41,575 nt of DNA from Sphingomonas sp. dw_22 (GTDB lineage: Bacteria; Pseudomonadota; Alphaproteobacteria; Sphingomonadales; Sphingomonadaceae): the NCBI RefSeq assembly GCF_018449795.1, contig NZ_JAAVVE010000040.1, positions 1 through 41,575 of the forward strand, in the 5' to 3' direction. The stretch's first letter is position 1. Each line of letters begins with the position of its first letter. The translations under genes were made by a program, and so were the position numbers. Shown here piece by piece: positions 1 to 7,090 of the stretch. The notes beneath the pieces were generated by a model. The model made no database searches and had not been told where the DNA came from. It was given only the letters and a program-made list of their open reading frames with translations.

Positions 1-147
1 TCTGCCGCCCCCCCCCCCCCCCTCCCCCCCCGCTCCCCCCCCAGCCCGCCCCCCCCGCCACCCCCACCCCCCGGCGCGCCGCCTGCCCGGCCCCCCCGGG
101 GGCTATCCGCCCCCCCGCCCCGGGGGCCCGCCGCCCCCCCCCCCCCG
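1..147. other. C-rich low-complexity contig edge, probably unreliable sequence
   Basis: This stretch is almost entirely runs of C with a few G, unlike anything else in the window. It reads as degraded sequence at a contig end rather than biology, and no reading frame through it can be trusted. A similar homopolymer patch occurs near the other end (about 41487-41515). Confidence 0.7.
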
Positions 148-148
148 C

Positions 149-262
149 AGCGACGCGCCGCGTGCCGACAAGCCGCGCAGCTATGCCCGCCCCAAGAGCA
201 AGTGGCAGGCCCGCCCCGCCCAGGGCGGCCAGCGCAACAACAATGCGGGCCGTCCGCGCTGA
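149..262 (+). CDS. C-terminal end of an unknown basic protein (partial)
   Basis: An open frame runs in from the unreliable sequence and stops at TGA 260-262. The last 37 residues are rich in Arg, Lys, Pro, Asn and Gln (it includes SYARPKSKWQARPAQGG and ends NNNAGRPR). Such disordered basic tails are common at the C-termini of alphaproteobacterial RNA-binding enzymes such as DEAD-box helicases and RluB-type pseudouridine synthases. The fragment has no catalytic domain, so the family cannot be decided. Confidence 0.45.
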   Translation, partial: SDAPRADKPRSYARPKSKWQARPAQGGQRNNNAGRPR

Positions 263-304
263 CCCTATGGCGTGGTGACCAACCGGTCCCACGCCCCACC
301 CGTC

Positions 305-358
305 GTCACCCCGGCCTTGTGCCGGGGTGACGGAGGAAATCCGGGTGACGGAGGAAAT
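305..358. repeat. REP-like palindrome (family A) with a short direct repeat
   Basis: Perfect 11-bp arms GTCACCCCGGC (305-315) and GCCGGGGTGAC (321-331) flank a 5-base loop. The right arm runs into a duplicated 16-mer, GGGTGACGGAGGAAAT, at 325-340 and 343-358. The same palindrome core recurs at 12366, 16312, 20702 and 32981. The rest of 263-515 shows no gene I can support. Confidence 0.75.
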
Positions 359-515
359 AGGGCGCGCCCTTCCTTCGAAAGTCGATCGACCGCCTATATC
401 CTGTACCATTCCGGCACGTCTTGTTTCGGCACAGCCGCACCCCGATCCGCATCTATCGCAATTCGCCCCGAAATCGGGCATTCCCCTACGAAATCTTGAC
501 GGATGTTTGGGGGAT

Positions 516-1238
516 ATGATGCGCAAGACCTTGCTCACGGCCGCGCTCCTTGCGGCAGCAGCCCTGCCCCAGGCCGCCAATGCCCAGATCGTCATCACCG
601 GCCTGACGCCCGATCCCGGCTATCTCGCCGCGGACTCGCTGTTCTACACGCCGCTGGGCTATGAGTTCGGCTCGCCGGGCATGAGCCGCTTCCATGTGAC
701 CGGCACCGACAATGGCGCGCCGCTCGATATCTTCACCTATTGCATCGACGCGCTGCACGCCTTCCACACCGGCGAATTCGCCTGGGCCGACATCTCGGCG
801 ATGGTGCCCGACGCCGATCGCCAGGGCCAGCTCCTGACGCTGCTCACCCGATCGGACCTGTTGCTTTCGGCCGAAAGCAACACGCTGGCGCGCAAGACCA
901 TCTCGGCCGCGACCCAGCTCGCGGTCTGGGAGATCGTCCATGAAGGGCAGGGAGCGTCCTACGATACCACGTCCGGCGACATCTACACGGTCGGCGGCAA
1001 CAGCGGCGACGCCCGCACGCTCGCCAACCATTATCTCTCGATGATCGCCGACGGAAGCTGGACCGCGGTCGCAGGCTACAAGCTCCAGGTGCTGTTCGCG
1101 GGCGACAACCAGAGCCAGGTCCATGTGACCGCCGTGCCCGAGCCGGCGAGCTGGCTGACGATGATCGGCGGCTTCGCGCTGGTTGGCGGCGCGATCCGCC
1201 GCCGCCGCGGCGCAATCGCCAAGCCCAGCGCGGCCTGA
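516..1238 (+). CDS. PEP-CTERM sorted exported protein with thioester-like motifs
   Basis: This 240-residue protein has a signal peptide (residues 1-24, ending AANAQ) and a C-terminal sorting signal: VPEPASW, a hydrophobic helix, then RRRR. Proteins of this kind are processed by an exosortase and end up at the cell surface or in extracellular material. The middle has Cys76 in FTYCID and Gln134 in ATQLAVWEIV. This resembles the Cys and TQxAxW motifs of TQXA/thioester domains, in which Cys and Gln form an internal thioester. ATG 516 and ATG 519 are both possible starts; GGGGGA at 509-514 suits 519 slightly better. No exosortase gene lies in the window. The sorting signal is certain, the thioester reading is inference. 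Confidence 0.85.
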   Translation: MMRKTLLTAALLAAAALPQAANAQIVITGLTPDPGYLAADSLFYTPLGYEFGSPGMSRFHVTGTDNGAPLDIFTYCIDALHAFHTGEFAWADISAMVPDADRQGQLLTLLTRSDLLLSAESNTLARKTISAATQLAVWEIVHEGQGASYDTTSGDIYTVGGNSGDARTLANHYLSMIADGSWTAVAGYKLQVLFAGDNQSQVHVTAVPEPASWLTMIGGFALVGGAIRRRRGAIAKPSAA

Positions 1239-1379
1239 CCCTACGTCTCCGGGGGCTTTCCCGCCAATATCCAGGGTCGGCGGATAGAATTGCGAAGCGC
1301 CGCGCGGGCACTACCAAAGTCCAGCATGCGACTCGGGTTGCATCCTCGCCCCCCCGATGCTAGCAGCCCGCCAACCCAT

Positions 1380-1410
1380 AGGGGCGCCCTTCCGGTGCTG
1401 CCCCTTTTTT
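1380..1410 (+). terminator. Hairpin plus T6 upstream of atpH
   Basis: GGGGC (1381-1385) can pair with GCCCC (1400-1404), and an outer A-T pair extends the stem. Six T follow directly (1405-1410). This has the form of a short rho-independent terminator, either for the PEP-CTERM gene ending at 1238 or as a leader element 43 bases before atpH. The stem is short, so this is tentative. The rest of 1239-1452 presumably holds the atp promoter, but no clear boxes were found. Confidence 0.35.
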
Positions 1411-1452
1411 GCATGGGGCCACCTTTCGAACCTCCAAGAGGAACATAATCGC

Positions 1453-2007
1453 GTGGAGAATTCCGGCGGTATCCAGGCCAGCTTAAGCGGACGCTATGCC
1501 ACCGCCCTGTTCGGGCTCGCCCGCGACGCGAAGGCAATCGACAAGGTCGAGGCCAGCCTCGGCACGGTGCGCAAGGCGCTCGACGAATCGTCGGACTTCA
1601 AGACGCTGACCACCAGCCCGCTGATCGGTCGCGCCGATGCGGTGAAGGCGGTCGAGGCCGTCGCGGGCGTGCTGAAGCTCGACGCGACCACCGCCAAGTT
1701 CCTGGGCGTCCTCGCCGAGAATCGCCGGCTGGGCCAGCTTCCGGCGATCATCCGCGCCTTCCGCGATCTCGCCGCCGGCCATCGCGGCGAGACCACGGCG
1801 GAAGTCGTCTCCGCCCATCCCCTCGACGCCGCCCAGGTGGACGCGCTCAAGCAGCAGCTCCGCACGCGAATCGGCCGCGACGTCACTGTCGACCTCTCGG
1901 TCGATCCCTCGCTCCTCGGCGGGCTGGTCGTGAAGATCGGCAGCCAGATGATCGATTCGTCGATCAAGACTCGACTCAATTCCCTCGCGCACGCGATGAA
2001 AGGCTGA
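1453..2007 (+). CDS. atpH: F1F0 ATP synthase subunit delta
   Basis: This 184-residue protein is the stator subunit that joins the F1 head to the peripheral stalk at the cytoplasmic face of the inner membrane. Its start (ENSGGIQASLSGRYATALF) and end (DSSIKTRLNSLAHAMKG) match the OSCP/delta family. The GTG at 1453 is chosen because the conserved sequence begins there and AGAGGA lies about ten bases upstream; an in-frame start at 1357 would add unrelated residues. It is first in atpHAGDC, two bases before atpA. The F0 genes are not present, as usual in alphaproteobacteria, where they form a separate operon. Confidence 0.95.
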   Translation: MENSGGIQASLSGRYATALFGLARDAKAIDKVEASLGTVRKALDESSDFKTLTTSPLIGRADAVKAVEAVAGVLKLDATTAKFLGVLAENRRLGQLPAIIRAFRDLAAGHRGETTAEVVSAHPLDAAQVDALKQQLRTRIGRDVTVDLSVDPSLLGGLVVKIGSQMIDSSIKTRLNSLAHAMKG

Positions 2008-2009
2008 AA

Positions 2010-3539
2010 ATGGATATCCGCGCCGCAGAAATCTCGAAGGTCATCAAGGACCAGATCGCCAATTTCGGCACCGAGGCCCAGGTCTCGGAAACCGGCCAGG
2101 TGCTCTCGGTCGGTGACGGCATCGCGCGCATTCACGGGCTGGACAATGTCCAGGCCGGCGAGATGGTCGAGTTCGCCAACGGCATCCAGGGCATGGCGCT
2201 CAACCTTGAAGCTGACAACGTAGGCGTGGTGATCTTCGGCTCGGACGCCGAGATCAAGGAAGGCGACACCGTCAAGCGCACCGGCACCATCGTCGACGTG
2301 CCGATCGGCAAGGCGCTGCTCGGCCGCGTCGTGGACGGCCTCGGCAATCCGATCGACGGCAAGGGTCCGATCGAGACGACCGAGCGCAGCCGCGTCGAAG
2401 TGAAGGCGCCCGGCATCATCCCGCGCCAGTCGGTTTCCGAGCCGATGCAGACCGGCCTCAAGGCGATCGACGCGCTCGTGCCGGTCGGCCGCGGCCAGCG
2501 CGAGCTCATCATCGGCGATCGCCAGACCGGAAAGTCGGCCGTCGCGATCGACACCTTCATCAACCAGCGGGGCGTCAACGCCGGCGACGATGAGAAGAAG
2601 AAGCTCTACTGCGTCTATGTCGCGGTCGGCCAGAAGCGCTCGACCGTCGCGCAGCTCGTCAAGACGCTCGAAGAGAATGGCGCGATGGAATATTCCATCG
2701 TCGTCGCCGCCACGGCTTCCGAGCCGGCGCCGCTCCAGTTCCTCGCGCCCTATACCGGCACCGCGATGGGCGAGTATTTCCGCGACAACGGCATGCACGC
2801 GCTGATCGTGTTCGACGATCTTTCGAAGCAGGCCGTGGCTTACCGCCAGATGTCGCTGCTGCTGCGCCGTCCGCCGGGCCGCGAAGCCTATCCGGGCGAC
2901 GTCTTCTATCTCCACTCGCGCCTGCTGGAGCGCGCCGCCAAGATGAGCGACGCGAACGGCGGCGGCTCGCTGACCGCGCTGCCGATCATCGAGACCCAGG
3001 CGGGCGACGTTTCGGCCTATATCCCGACCAACGTGATCTCGATCACCGACGGCCAGATCTTCCTCGAGACCGACCTGTTCTTCGCGGGCATCCGCCCGGC
3101 GATCAACGTCGGCCTGTCGGTCAGCCGCGTCGGCTCGGCCGCGCAGACCAAGGCGATGAAGAAGGTCGCCGGCTCGATCAAGCTGGAGCTGGCCCAGTAT
3201 CGCGAGATGGCCGCCTTCGCGCAGTTCGGCTCGGACCTCGACGCCTCGACCCAGCGCCTGCTCAACCGCGGCGCGCGCCTGACCGAGCTGCTCAAGCAGC
3301 CGCAGTTCAGCCCGCTGCCGTTCGAGGAGCAGACCGTGTCGATCTTCGCCGGCACCCAGGGCTTCATCGATGCCGTGGCGGTGCAGGACGTGGTCCGCTA
3401 CGAGCAGGCAATGCTCGCCGACATGCGCGCGAACCACGCCGACATCCTGGGCGCGATCCGCGATTCGAAGGATCTCTCGGACGACACCCGCGCCAAGCTC
3501 AAGGACGCGCTCACCGCGTTCGCGAAGACGTTCGCGTAA
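2010..3539 (+). CDS. atpA: F1F0 ATP synthase subunit alpha
   Basis: At 509 residues this is the normal length for the non-catalytic nucleotide-binding subunit that alternates with beta in the F1 hexamer. The P-loop GDRQTGKSA is at residues 169-177, with Lys175 in the same position as in E. coli. The N-terminal beta-barrel (about 25-95), nucleotide-binding domain and C-terminal helical domain are all intact. It follows atpH after two bases. The ORF ends just before a block of CCCTCTCCCC-type palindromes that separates it from atpG. Confidence 0.98.
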   Translation: MDIRAAEISKVIKDQIANFGTEAQVSETGQVLSVGDGIARIHGLDNVQAGEMVEFANGIQGMALNLEADNVGVVIFGSDAEIKEGDTVKRTGTIVDVPIGKALLGRVVDGLGNPIDGKGPIETTERSRVEVKAPGIIPRQSVSEPMQTGLKAIDALVPVGRGQRELIIGDRQTGKSAVAIDTFINQRGVNAGDDEKKKLYCVYVAVGQKRSTVAQLVKTLEENGAMEYSIVVAATASEPAPLQFLAPYTGTAMGEYFRDNGMHALIVFDDLSKQAVAYRQMSLLLRRPPGREAYPGDVFYLHSRLLERAAKMSDANGGGSLTALPIIETQAGDVSAYIPTNVISITDGQIFLETDLFFAGIRPAINVGLSVSRVGSAAQTKAMKKVAGSIKLELAQYREMAAFAQFGSDLDASTQRLLNRGARLTELLKQPQFSPLPFEEQTVSIFAGTQGFIDAVAVQDVVRYEQAMLADMRANHADILGAIRDSKDLSDDTRAKLKDALTAFAKTFA

Positions 3540-3546
3540 CTGAAAG

Positions 3547-3649
3547 CCCTCTCCCCACCGGGGAGAGGGTTGGGAGAGGGGCAGTAGGCACGCCCTTCCC
3601 TCATCGAACTACCCCTCTCCCCGACCCTCTCTCCGGAGGGGAGAGGGAG
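3547..3649. repeat. CCCTCTCCCC palindrome block (family B) between atpA and atpG
   Basis: The left unit CCCTCTCCCC (3547-3556) pairs with GGGGAGAGGG (3560-3569). A mirrored unit ends at about 3649. Between them, GGGAGAGGGGCAGTAG-type and CTACCCCTCTCCCC sequences are also complementary, so the whole block could fold as one branched structure. Related blocks lie at 6705-6803 and 29793-29888, and weaker relatives at 30963-31000 and 41375-41418. It lies within the atp transcript. Confidence 0.8.
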
Positions 3650-3668
3650 TAAGAAGGAAGAACCGGAC

Positions 3669-4550
3669 TTGGCCTCGCTTAAAGCCCTCAAGATCCGCAT
3701 CGGCTCGGTCAAGTCGACGCAGAAGATCACCAAGGCGATGAAGATGGTCGCCGCCGCCAAGCTGCGCCGTGCGCAGGAAGCGGCGGAGGCCGGCCGCCCC
3801 TATGCCCAGCGGCTTGAAAGCGTCGTCGCCAGCCTCGCCTCCAAGGTGACGGTGAGCGAATCCTCGCCGAAGTTGCTCGCCGGCACCGGCCGGGACCAGG
3901 TCCATCTGTTCGTCGTCGCGACCTCGGACAAGGGCCTGGCCGGCGCGTTCAACACCAACATCGCCCGCCTGGCGCGCCGCCGCGCGCAGGAGCTTATCGC
4001 CCAGGGCAAGACGGTGAAGTTCTACACGATCGGCCGCAAGGGCCGCGCCGTGCTCAACCGCCTGTTCCCGAAGGATATCGTCCATTCGGCCGAGCCGGGC
4101 GACCTGGGCAAGCTCGGCTTCGCCGAGGCCCGCGCCTTCGCCGACGACCTGATCGCCCGCTTCGAAGGCGGCGAATATGACGTCGCGCATCTGTTCTTCT
4201 CGAACTTCAAGTCGGTCCTCACCCAGGAACCGACCGAGCAGCAGATCATCCCCGTCGCCGTGCCCCAGGCCGGTGCGGAGACGAGCGGCTCGGGCGCAGC
4301 GGTCACCTATGAGCCGGACGAGGAATCGATCCTGGCCGATCTGCTGCCGCGCAACGTCGCCATCCAGATCTATCGCGCGATCCGCGAGAATGCCGCCTCC
4401 GAGCAGGGCTCGAAGATGACCGCGATGGACAATGCCACGCGCAACGCCGGCGATCTCATCAATCGCTTGACGATCCAGTATAACCGCACCCGCCAGGCCG
4501 CGATCACGACCGAGCTGGTGGAAATCATTTCGGGCGCCGAGGCTCTCTGA
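3669..4550 (+). CDS. atpG: F1F0 ATP synthase subunit gamma
   Basis: This 293-residue central rotor shaft of F1 has the conserved N-terminal helix (MASLKALKIRIGSVKSTQKI) and C-terminal helix (NAGDLINRLTIQYNRTRQAA), which form the coiled coil inside the alpha3beta3 ring. The start is TTG 3669, supported by the family N-terminus and by AAGGAAGAA just upstream. The stop codon overlaps the ATG of the next gene (TGATG at 4548-4552), which suggests translational coupling to the lipoprotein gene. Confidence 0.97.
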   Translation: MASLKALKIRIGSVKSTQKITKAMKMVAAAKLRRAQEAAEAGRPYAQRLESVVASLASKVTVSESSPKLLAGTGRDQVHLFVVATSDKGLAGAFNTNIARLARRRAQELIAQGKTVKFYTIGRKGRAVLNRLFPKDIVHSAEPGDLGKLGFAEARAFADDLIARFEGGEYDVAHLFFSNFKSVLTQEPTEQQIIPVAVPQAGAETSGSGAAVTYEPDEESILADLLPRNVAIQIYRAIRENAASEQGSKMTAMDNATRNAGDLINRLTIQYNRTRQAAITTELVEIISGAEAL

Positions 4551-5188
4551 TGCGCGGCGGCGCCCTCCTCCTGCTGCCCGCCTGCCTGGCGGTCGCCGGA
4601 TGCGGCGACGGCGCGGACACGCATGCCGATGCCGGGCTGAACAGCGAGATGGCGGCCAAGGCCAACGGCACGCTGCTCGATCCCGAAAAGGTGATGGCGG
4701 AGCGCTGGCAGTCGGTCTTCGATCCGGCCAAGGCAGTCGCGGTAGCCAACGAGTTCGGCTATCGCGCCGGCGCCTATGCGGCCAAGGACGGCGCTTACGG
4801 CGTCACCGGCACGCAGCAGCTGCTGCCCGATGCCAAATCACCGCTGACGATCGCCACGAACTTCTCGGCCAAGGGAAACAAGGCCGACCGGATCGACACG
4901 ATCGCCTTTTCCTTCGACGTGAAGCAGAACGGCAAGGTCGCCACCAAGAAGGAGCGCGACGCGGCCCGGATTCCCGACCGGATCGTCCGGGGCTTTCTCC
5001 AGCGCTTCGAGGTCGGCCCCAGCGATGCGGTCCGTCAGGCCGTCAACCAGGGAACCGCCACCGAAGTCGAGCTGCACGGCGTGACCGTCAAGGTCGCCGC
5101 CGAGCCGCTGCCGAGCGGCAAGCCGCCCGTCGATCGCCGCATGACGGTGACCTTCACCAACAATTCCGAAGCCCAGGCTTCGAGCTAA
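4550..5188 (+). CDS. Putative lipoprotein encoded inside the ATP synthase operon
   Basis: This 212-residue protein has a short lipoprotein signal: hydrophobic residues 5-15, then VAGC with Cys18. The next residues (Gly-Asp) do not form an Asp+2 inner-membrane retention signal, so outer-membrane sorting is plausible. The mature part is soluble, Lys/Ala-rich and of no family I recognise (VMAERWQSVFDPAKAVAVANEFGYRAG in the first half; ELHGVTVKVAAEPLPSG near the end). It overlaps the atpG stop by one base and ends 27 bases before atpD, so it is almost certainly co-transcribed. ATP synthase operons normally have atpD directly after atpG. A role in ATP synthase is not shown by the sequence. Confidence 0.8.
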   Translation: MRGGALLLLPACLAVAGCGDGADTHADAGLNSEMAAKANGTLLDPEKVMAERWQSVFDPAKAVAVANEFGYRAGAYAAKDGAYGVTGTQQLLPDAKSPLTIATNFSAKGNKADRIDTIAFSFDVKQNGKVATKKERDAARIPDRIVRGFLQRFEVGPSDAVRQAVNQGTATEVELHGVTVKVAAEPLPSGKPPVDRRMTVTFTNNSEAQASS

Positions 5189-5215
5189 CAAGATACAACC
5201 GCAAGGAAGCAGATG

Positions 5216-6694
5216 ATGGCAACCGCCGCAAAGACCCGCAGCAGCGCCGCCCCCGCGGCCACCAACAATGTCGGCCGCATCAGCCAGGTGATCGGCGCCG
5301 TCGTCGACGTGGCGTTCGAAGGCGAGCTGCCGGCGATCCTCTCGGCACTCGAGACCGACAATAACGGCACGCGCCTCGTGCTCGAAGTCGCGCAGCATCT
5401 GGGCGAGAGCACCGTCCGCACGATCGCGATGGACGCGACCGAGGGCCTGACCCGCGGCCAGACCGTGCGCGACACCGGCTCGCAGATCCGCGTCCCCGTC
5501 GGCCCGAAGACGCTCGGCCGCATCCTCAACGTCATCGGCGAGCCGATCGACGAGCGCGGCCCGGTGAACGCCGAGCTGACCTCGCCGATCCATGCGCCTG
5601 CGCCGCTGTTCGTCGACCAGTCGACCGAAAGCTCGATCCTGGTCACCGGCATCAAGGTCATCGACCTGCTCGCGCCCTACGCCAAGGGCGGCAAGATCGG
5701 CCTGTTCGGCGGCGCCGGCGTGGGCAAGACCGTGCTCATCCAGGAGCTGATCAACAACATCGCCAAGGGCCATGGCGGCACCTCGGTCTTCGCCGGCGTC
5801 GGCGAGCGGACCCGTGAGGGCAACGATCTCTATCACGAGTTCCTCGACGCGGGCGTCATCGCCAAGGACGCCGACGGCAACGCGACGTCCGAGGGCTCGA
5901 AGGTCGCTTTGGTCTATGGCCAGATGAACGAGCCGCCGGGCGCCCGTGCCCGCGTCGCGCTGTCGGGCCTGACGATCGCCGAATATTTCCGCGACGTCGA
6001 AGGCCAGGACGTGCTGTTCTTCGTCGACAACATCTTCCGCTTCACCCAAGCGGGCGCCGAGGTGTCGGCGCTGCTCGGCCGCATCCCGTCGGCCGTGGGC
6101 TATCAGCCGACGCTGTCGACCGACATGGGCGCGCTGCAGGAGCGCATCACCTCGACCAACAAGGGCTCGATCACCTCGGTCCAGGCCGTGTACGTTCCCG
6201 CGGACGACCTTACCGATCCGGCGCCGGCCACCTCCTTCGCCCATCTCGACGCGACGACGGTGCTCAACCGCGCGATCTCAGAGCTCGGCATCTATCCGGC
6301 GGTGGACCCGCTCGATTCGACCAGCCGCGTTCTGGAGCCCCGCATCGTCGGCCAGGAGCATTACGAGACGGCGCGCGCCGTCCAGTCGATCCTCCAGAAG
6401 TACAAGAGCCTGCAGGACATCATCGCGATCCTGGGCATGGACGAGCTTTCCGAAGAGGATAAGCTGACCGTCAGCCGCGCGCGGAAAATCCAGCGCTTCC
6501 TCTCGCAACCGTTCCACGTCGCGGAGGTCTTCACCGGCATTCCGGGCGCGTTCGTGCAGATCGAGGATACCATCAAGTCGTTCAAGGCGGTGGTGAACGG
6601 CGAGTATGATCACCTGCCCGAAGCGGCCTTCTACATGGTCGGCGGCATCGACGACGCCATCGCCAAGGGCAAGAAGCTGGCCGAAGAGGCCTGA
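5216..6694 (+). CDS. atpD: F1F0 ATP synthase subunit beta
   Basis: This is the catalytic F1 subunit, 492 residues from ATG 5216. The P-loop GGAGVGKT is at 165-172, and the catalytic Glu197-Arg198 lie in GVGERTREGND. The N-terminus has a roughly 20-residue Ala/Ser/Lys extension before NNVGRISQVIGAVVDV, which accounts for its being longer than the E. coli protein (460). ATG 5213 is also in frame, but AAGGAAG at 5203-5209 is better spaced for 5216. It follows the lipoprotein gene and precedes a palindrome block and atpC. Confidence 0.97.
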   Translation: MATAAKTRSSAAPAATNNVGRISQVIGAVVDVAFEGELPAILSALETDNNGTRLVLEVAQHLGESTVRTIAMDATEGLTRGQTVRDTGSQIRVPVGPKTLGRILNVIGEPIDERGPVNAELTSPIHAPAPLFVDQSTESSILVTGIKVIDLLAPYAKGGKIGLFGGAGVGKTVLIQELINNIAKGHGGTSVFAGVGERTREGNDLYHEFLDAGVIAKDADGNATSEGSKVALVYGQMNEPPGARARVALSGLTIAEYFRDVEGQDVLFFVDNIFRFTQAGAEVSALLGRIPSAVGYQPTLSTDMGALQERITSTNKGSITSVQAVYVPADDLTDPAPATSFAHLDATTVLNRAISELGIYPAVDPLDSTSRVLEPRIVGQEHYETARAVQSILQKYKSLQDIIAILGMDELSEEDKLTVSRARKIQRFLSQPFHVAEVFTGIPGAFVQIEDTIKSFKAVVNGEYDHLPEAAFYMVGGIDDAIAKGKKLAEEA

Positions 6695-6704
6695 TACCGA
6701 CTCT

Positions 6705-6803
6705 CCCTCTCCCCTTTGGGGAGAGGGCCGGGGAGAGGGGCCTTGCAACAAGGCGCGTCGCTCTCCCCCTCTCCCCAGCCCTCTCCCCGAAAGGGAGAGG
6801 GAG
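6705..6803. repeat. CCCTCTCCCC palindrome block (family B) between atpD and atpC
   Basis: CCCTCTCCCC (6705-6714) pairs with GGGGAGAGGG (6718-6727) across a TTT loop. A second, mirrored hairpin closes the block near 6803. The central GAGAGGGCCGGGGAGAGGGG is shared with the copy at 29793-29888. It lies inside the atp operon and ends just before the atpC ribosome-binding site (GAGGCAAG). Confidence 0.8.
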
Positions 6804-6816
6804 CAGAGGCAAGAAA

Positions 6817-7068
6817 ATGCTGCACTTCGAACTCGTCACTCCCGAACGTCTGGTCCGCTCCGAGGACGTGCACATGGTCGTCGTCCCGGGCACCGAGGGC
6901 GATTTCGGCGTGCTCGAAGGCCATGCCCCGCTGATGTCGACGATCCGCGACGGCAATCTCGAAATCTACAAGGCCGGCGCCACCACGCCGGAGACGATCC
7001 GCATCGAAGGCGGCTTCGCCGAAGTCAACGAGCGCGGCCTGACCGTGCTCGCCGAAAAGGCGGACTGA
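6817..7068 (+). CDS. atpC: F1F0 ATP synthase subunit epsilon, short form
   Basis: This 83-residue protein (start MLHFELVTPERLVRSEDV) contains only the N-terminal beta-sandwich that binds gamma and the c-ring. It includes the conserved GTEGDFGVLEGHAPL motif. The C-terminal two-helix domain, which in E. coli epsilon (139 residues) inhibits ATP hydrolysis, is absent. The frame ends cleanly at TGA with no frameshifted remainder before the next gene, so this is a natural short form rather than a broken gene. Last gene of the operon, facing the convergent gene that ends at 7091. Confidence 0.93.
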   Translation: MLHFELVTPERLVRSEDVHMVVVPGTEGDFGVLEGHAPLMSTIRDGNLEIYKAGATTPETIRIEGGFAEVNERGLTVLAEKAD

Positions 7069-7090
7069 ACAGGCTCCCGCTCGCCGATCC

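Noticed and set aside
1494..3437. Long open frame antisense to atpH and atpA
   Set aside because: The protein is Arg/Asp/His-rich without any family resemblance, and the opposite strand encodes clear ATP synthase subunits. High-GC coding sequence regularly leaves open antisense frames.
6817..7068. atpC as a frameshifted pseudogene
   Set aside because: The frame ends cleanly and no remnant of the helical domain follows in any frame before 7091; the short form is natural.
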